A stretch of DNA of 12,964 nt from the NCBI GenBank assembly GCA_001661515.1, contig LUVW01000010.1, forward strand, positions 924,096-937,059, written 5' to 3'. Below, piece by piece: positions 1 through 8,400 of the stretch (position 1 is the stretch's first letter; each line of letters opens with the position of its first letter). This DNA comes from Capniomyces stellatus (taxonomy: Eukaryota > Kickxellomycota > Harpellomycetes > Harpellales > Legeriomycetaceae). The notes beneath the pieces are model-generated. The model saw nothing but the letters and a program-made list of their open reading frames with translations. It was not told the origin of the DNA and ran no database searches. The position numbers were made by a program, and so were the translations under genes.

Positions 1-239
1 GAACAAAGAATTGTCAAGGTGTATGACTCTCCTGACATGCCTGAGGCAGAAGCCAGTAAGGCTTGGACATACAACTCTCAACAACACATTATACACCCTA
101 AAATTGAATTTGATACACGTTTTCACCGGTTTAAACATTATTTTTGATATTTGGTTGTGTAGTCTACGCTATTGGCGAAGGCGGAATCACCGATTCTGCT
201 GACTAGCTTGCTTAACCGCTTTGATCTGTGTTTCTTCCA

Positions 240-361
240 AAGTTTCAGGTTGTATTTTTCTAGCTTCAAATTCTTACTTTTTAGATTCAAATGCTTACTT
301 TTTAGTTTCAAATTATTACTTTTTAGTTTCAAATTGTATTTTTTTAGTTTTCGATTTCAGG
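240..361. repeat. 21-bp minisatellite, about 5.8 copies
   Basis: Successive 21-base units begin at 240, 261, 282, 303 and 324, with a partial sixth at 345. A typical unit reads TAGTTTCAAATTATTACTTT plus one T. Neighbouring units differ at 2-6 positions, so the array is old. The period is a multiple of three, so the complementary strand reads as a Lys/Leu/Asn heptad (NLKLKSK type); this is a by-product of the repeat and not evidence of a gene. Confidence 0.85.
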
Positions 362-869
362 TTGATGTTTGGAAATAAATGTTTGGAATATTTTGAATTC
401 CAGCTTTTCATGCCTAGTCTTTCAAAGAACTGTAGCAATATTAATATCCACACCAATTTGAATACCAAAACGTCCCAATATTGGCAATCCTCACTTGTTT
501 AAATACCAGACTTTGGTTCAGCCGTTCCTGGGCAATATTTTTCTAAACCAAGGTGCGTCGAATTGTTGTAAACACGTTGGTTTGGAACATTGGGACATAT
601 TTACCAGACAGGTGTACTGTTGGAAACAGTCACTCTTGTCCATTGTACGGCTCTATCAGAAATGGGTGATTGTTTGTGAATAATAATATTATTCTGATTT
701 TAATTTATTTGTTTACAAGTTTGGGTAACTGCGATTTTAATCTTTTATAAAACTAGTATTCGCATATTCGGGGTTTCCATTACAATATTGATTATAAGAT
801 TTTATAGTACTGAATTTCGTCAATGTCTTTTTTATAAATAAAGTTAAAGTTAAAACCCCAAATTTTCAA

Positions 870-877
870 TATAAATT
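870..877 (+). promoter_or_regulatory. TATA-like box upstream of the secreted-protein gene
   Basis: TATAAATT lies about 70 bases before the ATG at 946. A second TATAAATA lies at 833-840. The octamer TATAAATA also occurs before the subtilase gene and, in reverse, before the pacifastin-like gene. In DNA this AT-rich chance matches are common, so the call rests on position only. Confidence 0.3.
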
Positions 878-945
878 GACTGTTAGGGCTCAAGTAGAAA
901 TATATTTACTCTAATTCAATACTTTTAATATTGGTTAATAATACA

Positions 946-1527
946 ATGAAACATCATCGATTAGCATTTTATTTGGTATTTTTGTTTACCAATTTACTCA
1001 CACCGGCGATTTCGCATGACGAGGTATTAGAGCTTTCAAAATCTCAAAAAATTACAAACAGTTATGGTTTTTATACTGAGGAATTTGCTTTACGAAATGC
1101 GATAAGTGAGCTTAATCCGTACAAAAAAGATCCAGGAATCCTAGGTTATATAAAAATTCCTTACTCAGAAGATCCATTCAATAAATACCAATATAACGAT
1201 ATTATATACATCAAGGAGATATGCGTGCTATCAAGAAAATCTGTAATAAATACTATGTCATGGGTCAACAACAGTAAAAAATTAAACAACACCTTGATCG
1301 GTTATAACTGCAAATACCCCCTTTACAGCGCAAATAAGTTTGACTTTGAGGATTCAAATTCACTGGTAGAGAATTTGTTTATTGAAGTCAAATTTTGTAT
1401 TAAAGATAATAAGTATCATCTCGATCAATATTTTATTAGTTCCAATACTCGATTTGGAATTCAAGCAACATACGAACATAACTGCGTATTTGTTTTATTT
1501 TCACCAATTAGGGAGAAAGTGATTTAA
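946..1527 (+). CDS. Secreted four-cysteine protein of unknown family
   Basis: This encodes 193 residues and I do not recognise the family. The ATG at 946 is the first in frame and is followed by MKHHRLAFYLVFLFTNLLTP, a basic start and hydrophobic core typical of a signal peptide, with likely cleavage near AIS-HDE (about residue 23). The mature chain has four cysteines (in EIC, YNC, KFC and HNC contexts), enough for two disulfides, and NNS and NNT sequons. It is rich in Asn, Lys, Tyr and Ile with no membrane segment after the signal, so export is likely. A motif around residues 42-71, ending PGILGYIKI, and the C-terminal CVFVLFSPIRE are both found again in the decayed copy at 2462-2690, which marks them as family features. 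A TATA-like box precedes it and AATAAA follows the stop. That it is a gene is fairly sure; its function is unknown. Confidence 0.8.
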   Translation: MKHHRLAFYLVFLFTNLLTPAISHDEVLELSKSQKITNSYGFYTEEFALRNAISELNPYKKDPGILGYIKIPYSEDPFNKYQYNDIIYIKEICVLSRKSVINTMSWVNNSKKLNNTLIGYNCKYPLYSANKFDFEDSNSLVENLFIEVKFCIKDNKYHLDQYFISSNTRFGIQATYEHNCVFVLFSPIREKVI

Positions 1528-1600
1528 AATCGAGTCATTTCAATTATAGTTTTAGTGAACTATACCACAAATCTAGCTTTATTTACGTGTGTCAAATACT

Positions 1601-1606
1601 AATAAA
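1601..1606 (+). terminator. Putative poly(A) signal
   Basis: AATAAA lies 74 bases after the TAA stop of the secreted-protein gene, a sensible distance for 3'-end formation. This is positional evidence only, in AT-rich DNA. Confidence 0.35.
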
Positions 1607-2205
1607 GCAGAGTAATTACGAGTTATAGATTATTAGTACTAAAGCGTAATATCGGAGTTAGATATGCGTTTGGTAATTAATTGTTGGGGTTTAAAGTCCA
1701 AATTAAGCCCTATTCCACCAAACTAACTTGTTGAATTTTGTACGTAAAATCCCACAGTAAATGTGATCAGTGGGTAAATGTGTCAAGTCCATCGACTCAA
1801 TAACCTGCCAAAACCTTTAAAACAGGAAGCTACAAGTAAAACTAACATTTACCCGTCCCCTACACTCACCTCAGTCATAGTAGTATCGGTTTTGGTAATA
1901 TCGGTTGTGGTAATATCAGCCATGTTGGTTTCTACCGATCCAGCACCAATCAATCATGTAAAAAAGGGCCAGAGGAAAACCTGTTGTATTTACAGCTGAA
2001 TTTGCCAAAATCTTGAAACGTATCCAGTGTTGTAGTGTTGTAGTGTAGTCTAATTGTAGTGCTGTTTTAACAAAATCTGATAAAACATGACTTGTCCATG
2101 CTGCTTTTAGCTACTGAACAAACTGCAAAAGGGCCATCAATATATATATTCCAGCCTGTATAGTGGCAAGTTGTGTATCTCTGTTTGCTTTAAGAGAATG
2201 GCAGC

Positions 2206-2236
2206 TCAGAGTTCAGAGTTCAGAGTTCAGAGTTCA
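2206..2236. repeat. 7-bp microsatellite (TCAGAGT), 4.4 copies
   Basis: Four perfect head-to-tail copies of TCAGAGT are followed by TCA. There are no mismatches, so the array is probably young or length-variable. It lies in non-coding DNA. Confidence 0.95.
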
Positions 2237-2461
2237 TGTCATAACCCCATTCTGCAAAGTATGGTGTTTTCAAATGTATATAAACCAAGAAAGCGAATGC
2301 CAACAAAAATAAATACCGCTGATGCTTTAGTAAAAAAAATAATAAAAAAAGAAGAAAAATAAATAAATAAAAAGTAAACACTTGGTTTTTTATATTTGGC
2401 AACATCAACTACTTCATACCAAATCAGTTTACAGAGTGGCCAATGTAATAAAGCAATCAAA

Positions 2462-2690
2462 ATGGTTATTATGGGTTCGGCGCTCGTAAGCAAGCCAGGC
2501 GCAGTTGACCAAGTTTACGAGCTTTATAGCCCAAAAGAGCATCACAAAAAACTACGCGCTAGACATAACAGAAGTACATATCAGAAGCGCCATAATCCAA
2601 TTGGAGCCGTTTGAAAAGGGGCGAGGGATTCTTGGGTATGCAAAAATTGACTGCGTATCGGCTTTATTTTCGCGGATTAGAGCAATTTAA
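2462..2690 (+). pseudogene. Decayed paralogue of the 946-1527 secreted-protein gene
   Basis: Three blocks match the upstream gene in order. First, DQVYEL (frame of the ATG at 2462) matches DEVLEL just after the other gene's signal peptide. Second, after a frame change near 2527-2535, SITKNYALDITEVHIRSAI and then EPFEKGRGILGYAKI match ITNSYGFYTEEFALRNAIS and NPYKKDPGILGYIKI. Third, DCVSALFSRIRAI plus TAA matches the C-terminus NCVFVLFSPIREKVI plus TAA. About 110 residues between blocks two and three are missing, joined at AAAAATT-G-ACTGCGTAT. A usable signal peptide is also absent. The GILGY codons differ at four silent positions with no amino-acid change, so the copies diverged under protein-level selection before this one decayed. 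A 61-codon frame from an ATG at 2508 stays open, so a short intracellular product cannot be excluded. Confidence 0.75.
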
Positions 2691-2827
2691 TGTGATGATT
2701 GATCAGTATTGTATTAAACAGAATGATTTAAAATTTCAAATTTAAAACCAATTGGTTTGTTGTCTAGCATGTTAAAACTTGATGTAATAGTAAAATGTAA
2801 ATAATAAATAATAAGCTGTTTTAAAGC

Positions 2828-3952
2828 CTATTCATCAAAGCACACTAATTTTCCAATCAAAGAGCAGATGCAAATTTGTCCGTTTATTCTCCTAATTGGC
2901 CCTTCATTGATCTGTAAACACGAGTTAAATGCATCAGCATCAAACTTTCCCCCGTACTCTGGAGTTGTGGTTGGATTTGTTGTGTCGGTTACGGTAACAG
3001 TGACACTACTTTCACCATCAGTCACCGTAACAGTGGAATCGAACTCGTCCTCAGTTACTGTAACAGTCGAGTCAAAGTTGTCCTTAGTAATTGTAATAGT
3101 GGAATAATAGTCAGTCTTATCGAGTGGTGGGCAGGTTTCTAAAGTAGAGACTGATAATGATGTTATTGTTATAAATTCAGTCTGCATCTCAGTAACAGTT
3201 GTCTCGTTTTTTTCTGATTCTGTTATTGTGGCATACTGGGTTTCGGTAGATATGGTGGTTGATGCATACTGCTGACATTCCTCAGGAACACCTGTTGTAG
3301 TTTCTTGATCTGTTGTAGTTTCTTGATCTGTTGTAGATTCTTGATCTGTTGTAGATTCTTCGTCTGTTGTGGATTCTTCATCTGTCAAAGTTACTGTTTC
3401 AGTTACAGTCTCGGTAACATACTCATCATCATCATCACTAGTTTCAGGATCGGTTTCAGGATCGGTTGATTCAACAGGTGAGTCAACGAATTCAGATGTA
3501 GAGGTTGTGTCTATTGGGATTGATGGGGTATTTTCGTCATCAATGTTGTTATTTGTAAGTGAAAACCCGTCAAGGTTGGAAATTGCACTTGACAGTATAG
3601 GGCTGCTTGATTCTATTTGAGAGGAAATAAGCGAATGGCTAGATATTGTAGTTTTCGGGGATCTGATAGAAGAATTTGGAGGAATATTTTTTGGTTCAAC
3701 AGGGTTTTCTGGCGGGACACAGTTTGTTGAAGTGCAGCTCAGACCATCTGCAGTGCAAACGCAGACTGTGCATCCATCTCTGAGAGTGTAGTTTTCCGCA
3801 CCGTTAATTCTTACGCACTTATCGTAGTAAGATTCGAGTTGGCCTGGCCGACTTTTTTTGGAGTTTGAGTCCGAATCAGCACGTCTGAAGTTGAATATAA
3901 ACGAGTTTGCGATTGTGGCAGCGTATAAAAGCACCAGTAGTGTCTTTTTCAT
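2828..3952 (-). CDS. Secreted Thr/Ser-rich stalk protein with pacifastin-like cysteine modules
   Basis: This encodes 374 residues. MKKTLLVLLYAATIANS is a signal peptide. Residues 46-78 hold six cysteines (46, 61, 64, 66, 73, 78) in the order C-x14-C-x2-C-x-C-x3-G-x2-C-T-x3-C, close to the pacifastin inhibitor pattern, though the first loop is a little long and the loop after Gly short. Residues 80-170 are Pro/Ser/Thr/Asp-rich. Residues 191-220 contain a six-residue repeat (ESTTDQ type) and 282-325 an eleven-residue repeat (FDSTVTVTEDE type). Two lone cysteines (226, 274) bracket a Thr-rich segment. A second module at 345-371 keeps C-x15-C-x-C-x7-C and shares the C-[VL]-x-I-N opening. There is no hydrophobic tail, so no GPI anchor is predicted; it may be soluble or cell-wall-associated and is likely heavily O-glycosylated. 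Pacifastin domains inhibit serine proteases; whether this one does is inference. Other cysteine-rich folds remain possible. Confidence 0.8.
   Translation of the reverse strand: MKKTLLVLLYAATIANSFIFNFRRADSDSNSKKSRPGQLESYYDKCVRINGAENYTLRDGCTVCVCTADGLSCTSTNCVPPENPVEPKNIPPNSSIRSPKTTISSHSLISSQIESSSPILSSAISNLDGFSLTNNNIDDENTPSIPIDTTSTSEFVDSPVESTDPETDPETSDDDDEYVTETVTETVTLTDEESTTDEESTTDQESTTDQETTTDQETTTGVPEECQQYASTTISTETQYATITESEKNETTVTEMQTEFITITSLSVSTLETCPPLDKTDYYSTITITKDNFDSTVTVTEDEFDSTVTVTDGESSVTVTVTDTTNPTTTPEYGGKFDADAFNSCLQINEGPIRRINGQICICSLIGKLVCFDE
2978..3109 (-). repeat. 33-bp coding repeat, four copies, in the stalk
   Basis: Residues 282-325 of the stalk protein form four eleven-residue units: YYSTITITKDN, FDSTVTVTEDE, FDSTVTVTDGE and SSVTVTVTDTT. 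The alternating Thr-Val pattern suggests an extended, beta-rich, O-glycosylated stretch. The middle units are the most alike. Confidence 0.8.
3293..3382 (-). repeat. 18-bp coding repeat, five copies, in the stalk
   Basis: Five contiguous 18-base units encode ESTTDE/ESTTDQ/ETTTDQ. The two at the low-coordinate end (3293-3310 and 3311-3328) are identical in DNA, while the other three each carry further changes. This gradient suggests growth by recent duplication at one end. The array is in frame and changes stalk length by six residues per unit. Confidence 0.9.
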
Positions 3953-4184
3953 TTTTGTTTGTTTGTTGTATTACTCCAAGTATTTTGGCCGTGTAAATTG
4001 GCTAGTGTTTTGGTAAAGTTAAAAAAGTTGTGGAGAGTATTTGTTGTGGTATTTGAATGTGTGACCAGAATATGTTTGGTTTTGAGTTTTAAAATTTCAA
4101 GCTTAGTAACAAATGTACCATAAAATAAACAAATAAAGAATAGAAAAATTAAGGGCTGATCTATAGCTCTGAGAAAACGAGCTG

Positions 4185-4192
4185 TATTTATA
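4185..4192 (-). promoter_or_regulatory. TATA-like box upstream of the stalk-protein gene
   Basis: Read on the minus strand the bases are TATAAATA, the same octamer seen before the subtilase gene. It lies about 230 bases before the ATG at 3952, which would imply a long leader or an intron in it. This is weak support. Confidence 0.2.
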
Positions 4193-4601
4193 AGTATTTG
4201 GGTAACAGCATTAGATTTGATTGAAGAGTTTGGAAAAACTGAACAATAAAATATTTGGTGTTTTTGTTTTTGTTATTGTTGCTTTTATTTCTGTTGTTTT
4301 TATTTTGCCAGATATTAGAGTAGGGAATAGAATTGGTTCAAGCGTTTTATTTGAGCACAGATAATGTTGCTGTGTGTGCGAGGTAGAAACAATGCAAGTG
4401 CGGCAATTTAGCAACAAGCAAAAGATTGCAAGAGATTATATGTTTAGAGTGAATAGTAAAAGCAAAAGTGTATACTTATTCACGGAAAAGGGAGATGTAC
4501 TTCAAATAGGTGGACAGTAGCAAGAGTGACTGATACCAGACGCAATAACACAAAGAAGGATTCTGTATACCATAGCGACAGTTGGTTGAGGGAATCAAGT
4601 G

Positions 4602-4805
4602 ATGACGGTTGATAAAGTGCGATTGGGACGCTTTTTGGTTGGGGGAAAGGTGTGTGTAAAAACGGGCAATTTGAATAATGGAAAGATGGTCAAGATCAGA
4701 ACTAGAGAATTGAATTTTTCTATTGTGTGGAATTTGGGGCCGAAAATTGTAGTGTTGACAATGAAAGGGCAGACAGTTAAAGTCTGTGAAAGTGACCAGC
4801 AGTAG
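4602..4805 (+). CDS. Doubtful small ORF, 67 residues
   Basis: An ATG frame opens MTVDKVRLGRFLVGGKVCVK and ends TVKVCESDQQ before TAG. It has a balanced, Lys/Val/Gly-rich composition unlike the low-complexity translations around it, and the local base composition is less AT-rich than the flanks. I recognise no family. No neighbouring exon with good splice sites was found. It may be a small gene, an exon relic or chance; a 127-codon frame on the opposite strand lacks an early ATG and looks worse. Confidence 0.2.
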   Translation: MTVDKVRLGRFLVGGKVCVKTGNLNNGKMVKIRTRELNFSIVWNLGPKIVVLTMKGQTVKVCESDQQ

Positions 4806-5488
4806 AGCGGTGAAATTGGCATTATTAAAATTGTTGCTACTTGTGGCGGCTATTACCACCGCTACAGTTGTTGCTCAATTGATTCCATGGCACCTGTGTC
4901 GGATTTTTTTTTTAATTTATGTGATTTATTGGCAACAGAATCAACATAACAAAACATACAATACTAAACATGAGTCGGATTTAGTTGAATCTTTGTTAAT
5001 GTATATATAAATCTGGGACTAAACAATATATTTAGACGGATTAATCATTTAATTGTACAAGGCTGATAAAAACATTGAGTTAAAAAAATCAAAAGAAAAT
5101 CAATATAGTTTGAACTATTCTGTCAATCCATCTATTTTCAAGCACTAATAAAAAAAAAGCATAAAGTAAATGTGGTAAAGGATACGACCGTGTAAATAAA
5201 CTGTACAAAGAACATAAAGCGGAAATGAGGAGATTATACACGAAAAGTTGTTTGTTAAGGCAGCTTGACAATTAAAAAAGAGAAAATGTGAATTTGCAAG
5301 ATCAACAGAGAATAAAGTATGAACAAATTAAACGGTGTATTTGCATTGTGAATATATCGATAAATGAGAAAACCAACAATAATAATTAAAAGCTTGATAG
5401 TGTTATAGAAGAAAGAAATAGCGGAATATAAAAATTAAAAAAAGCTAGCAAAAATGTGTATAAAAAAAAAGAAGCGAGGTTACACTGA

Positions 5489-8400
5489 TTATTCTAAAGT
5501 TTGGGTAACAGGAACCATCGAAAATGATTGGATGACATCGCCGGGGTTGAAAGAATCGACTCCAGTGAGAGAGATACCACATTCAATGCCCTTACCAACC
5601 TTGGAAACATCACGTTTGAGCTGTTTAAGGCTGGAAATAGAGACGTTTCCAAGAATAATGGAATTATTGGAGCTGAGGAGATTGACTGGGATGTTTTTCT
5701 CGATTGTTCCTGAAGCAACTCTGCACCCAGCAACGGTGGACAGGCTGTTGGAGTTGCCGATTTGGAAGGTTTGGAGAACAGTGGCTTCGCCCAAAATCTT
5801 TTGTTCGTATATAGGATCGAGAGAGTCGAGCATTTTGTGTTTGATGGTGTCTATCAGCTTGTAGATGATTTTGTCAGAGATGATTTGGATGTTGAGGGAC
5901 TTGGCGAGCTGGGCAGAAGACTTTTCGGGCTTCACGTTGAACGCAACAATCAGGGGGTTGGCAGCACTGTTTGCAATCTGAACGTCAAAGTCGGAAATGG
6001 CACCAACACCCGAGTTGATTATGTTGATTTTGATTTTGCGTTGGGGCAGAGTTGTTATTGAATTCAGAACTGCCTCCAACGTGCCAGAAACATCAGACTT
6101 GACCACCACGTCCAGCTGCTTCGTCTTTGACCCCGCACTTGCACCGGGCTGAAGAAGTGGGCTGGTGCCGGATTTCTCAGGAGACTTTGGATGGCTGGCT
6201 TGCGGCTGAACCGAACCTTTGCCTTTGGCCTTGGATCTGGCTTTACCCTTTAAGTTGGTCTTCTGGTCCAGGCTCTGTTCCTTGAACGTGTTTATCAGTG
6301 CTCGGTTCTGGTTGAACTTGTCGACTGCCTCCAGACTCAGCAACCTGCTGGCCTGGCCTAGCCGGAACTCAACCACCGACTTGGCCTTGCTCTCGTCCTT
6401 GACCGCCACCACCTGCTGCCCAGCACTTGGCAAGTCCTTCCACCCGCTGACCAGTGCGGGAAATCCCGGCAAAACACTCTTCACCTGCTGCCCATTTTCG
6501 TCCACCAAACTCCTGACTTTGCACCACGTTTCGCCCGCCACCAGAATGTCGCCTTGACTCAGTTTTCCTCTTGACACTATTAGCGACGTTTCATTTCCCC
6601 GCCCCTTTGCCACCTTTGATTCTATTATTGTCGCCTCTGCTGCGTCTGAGTTATTTGCTTTTATCTCCAGCAGCTCCGATAACGCCACTATGTTTTCCTT
6701 CAACGACTCAATCCCAAGTCCTGTCAGCCCAGACACTTGCACACATTGCACATCTCCTCCAAGTTCCTCTACTTGAACCTCGCATTCCAACAACTGGTTG
6801 TAGATCTTGTCCTATAAACAAATCATTCAGAATATTAGATTAGATTAGATTAGATTAGATTAGATTAGATTAGATTATACGTTATAAATAAATGTTGCTT
6901 ACTATTTTGGAAACATTCTTGTCGCATTTCGTTATTGCCACTATTATTGGATTCTCAGCCTCTAGTGCGTGTTTGATTGCCTCTTTGGTTTGTGGCATAA
7001 CCCCATCGTCTGCTGCCACCACAATCACCACTATATCTGTTACTTTTGCCCCTCTCTCTCTCATTGCACTAAATGCTGCATGTCCAGGTGTGTCAAGAAA
7101 CGTGATTTTTTGGCTGCTGGTCAGCTCTACCGAAAACGCTCCGATGTGCTGCGTTATCCCTCCTGCCTCCCCGGCTGCCAGATTGCTTTTTCTCAAGTAA
7201 TCAAGCAACGTTGTTTTCCCGTGGTCTACGTGGCCCATAATCGCCACTATTGGCGGTCGCTGTGGCGTCTCTGAATCATCCAGACTATCGCGAATTGCGA
7301 ATACATCAAGTTCTTTTTCCTCGCTAGTAATTGGAACCATATTGTAACTCTCAACTATTGCTATAGCCTCTTCGCGCGTCAACACTACAAACATGTACAT
7401 GTACATACGCATTTATGTTTATATTTACATGTACGTACACATTTATATGTACATTTATATACTTTTTTTCCTTTACGGCAATAGATATTGGTACCGCTAT
7501 TATCATCAATAATCCAAGATTTCCTTACCAAAACTCCCATCCAGCTTGTCTATTCCCAAATTCATCATCCTTTTCATCATATAAATCTGCTTTAGCTTCA
7601 TCGTTTTTGCCAGCACATCCACGCTTACTACAAACGGAATATCGATCTTGGTTCCCGCCTTGGGTCCACTGAACTGGCTCTTTGACAGCTTCCTCCTGAT
7701 GTCTTTAGTTTTGATTCTTAAATACTCTTCGCTACTCTGCGAGTCGTCTTCCAAATCAAAAAACAGCTCGTTTCCCCCCTCATCCTCAACATGCAGCCTT
7801 TTCTTCACTTTGTCCTTTGCTTCCGCTGTTTTGACCCTACCTTTATCCTTATTTTCTTTTACCTCTGCTTTATGGTGTGCCACATGCTCCTGCCCCCGCC
7901 TTTTGCCATCTACTATATCTACCACTTTTACCTCCTCTGCATTTGTCTCTCCCTCATCAATTCCAACCCCATTCAAATCTAATACATTTCCATCTCCACG
8001 CGCTGCTCCTGTTTCCTCCTAAACCATACATTTATGTCAGCAGTCTTAGTACCAACCATCCTGCCTTTGTCTGCTTTTTCTTTTGGTTTGTCAGATTTAT
8101 AACTATTTTTCCTATTTTCTACTATTTCCTCCTCAATCTTACCTTTTTGTACACTGAATCGCTTCGATGAACCCCTGCAACCCCTGCCCCTTGATTTTTC
8201 GTATTATGCAGAATGTTGGTTCTATGTCTTACTACTCCCCTATCACCCCCATTCGACAACGGATACCCACCTCTACCTCCTGTACTGTTTCCCTCACCAC
8301 CAATCTCCACAAACCCATCTTTTGCATTCCAGCTCATTTTTTTGTTTCCCCTGCTTTCCTTATCCATAACATTTCCCAGCTTCGCATTGTTAAACACAGA

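Larger units (their letters stand above)
1..945. other. AT-rich stretch without a convincing gene
   Basis: Short open frames occur on both strands, but most have no ATG or simply read through the 21-bp minisatellite, and none shows a recognisable domain. The segment 460-680 is slightly less AT-rich and contains a short imperfect inverted repeat: GTCCCAATATTGGCAA near 472 against the reverse complement of a similar stretch near 580-597. I could not link it to a transposon. The last 120 bases before 946 probably hold the promoter of the gene that follows. Confidence 0.6.
1528..2461. other. Intergenic AT-rich region between duplicate copies
   Basis: No convincing gene. A 73-codon ATG frame at 1778-1999 contains a hydrophobic stretch, but most of it comes from an imperfect 15-bp repeat (TATCGGTTGTGGTAA type, about 1886-1918), so I do not call it. 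The region also holds short GTTGTAGT repeats near 2028-2050, a 7-bp microsatellite and A-rich tracts at 2330-2370. Confidence 0.6.
3953..5488. other. Long intergenic region between two minus-strand genes
   Basis: It must contain the promoter of the stalk-protein gene on its left and the 3' end of the IF-2 gene on its right. The part around 4590-4880 is visibly less AT-rich and purine-rich on the plus strand, and carries the doubtful small ORF listed separately. The rest (4900-5480) is very A-rich with homopolymer runs and no coding signal. Confidence 0.55.

Noticed and set aside
495..683. 62-codon plus-strand open frame
   Set aside because: It starts with TTG, has no ATG, no domain and no supporting context.
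1778..1999. 73-codon plus-strand ATG frame with a membrane-like stretch
   Set aside because: The hydrophobic part comes from an imperfect 15-bp repeat, and nothing supports a gene around it. It could be reconsidered if a transcript exists.
2700..2735. Short match of IDQYCIK-type translation to LDQYFIS of the intact secreted protein
   Set aside because: It lies after the stop of the decayed copy and out of order relative to the intact gene. About 17 bases of similarity is too little to claim a rearranged fragment.
4476..4859. 127-codon minus-strand open frame
   Set aside because: It begins with GTG rather than ATG and its His/Ser/Leu/Tyr-rich translation shows no domain; it is probably the shadow of the purine-rich plus strand.
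6834..6877. Telomere-like or interstitial telomeric repeat
   Set aside because: The unit is TTAGA, not TTAGGG or another known telomeric unit, and it lies within a well-supported intron.
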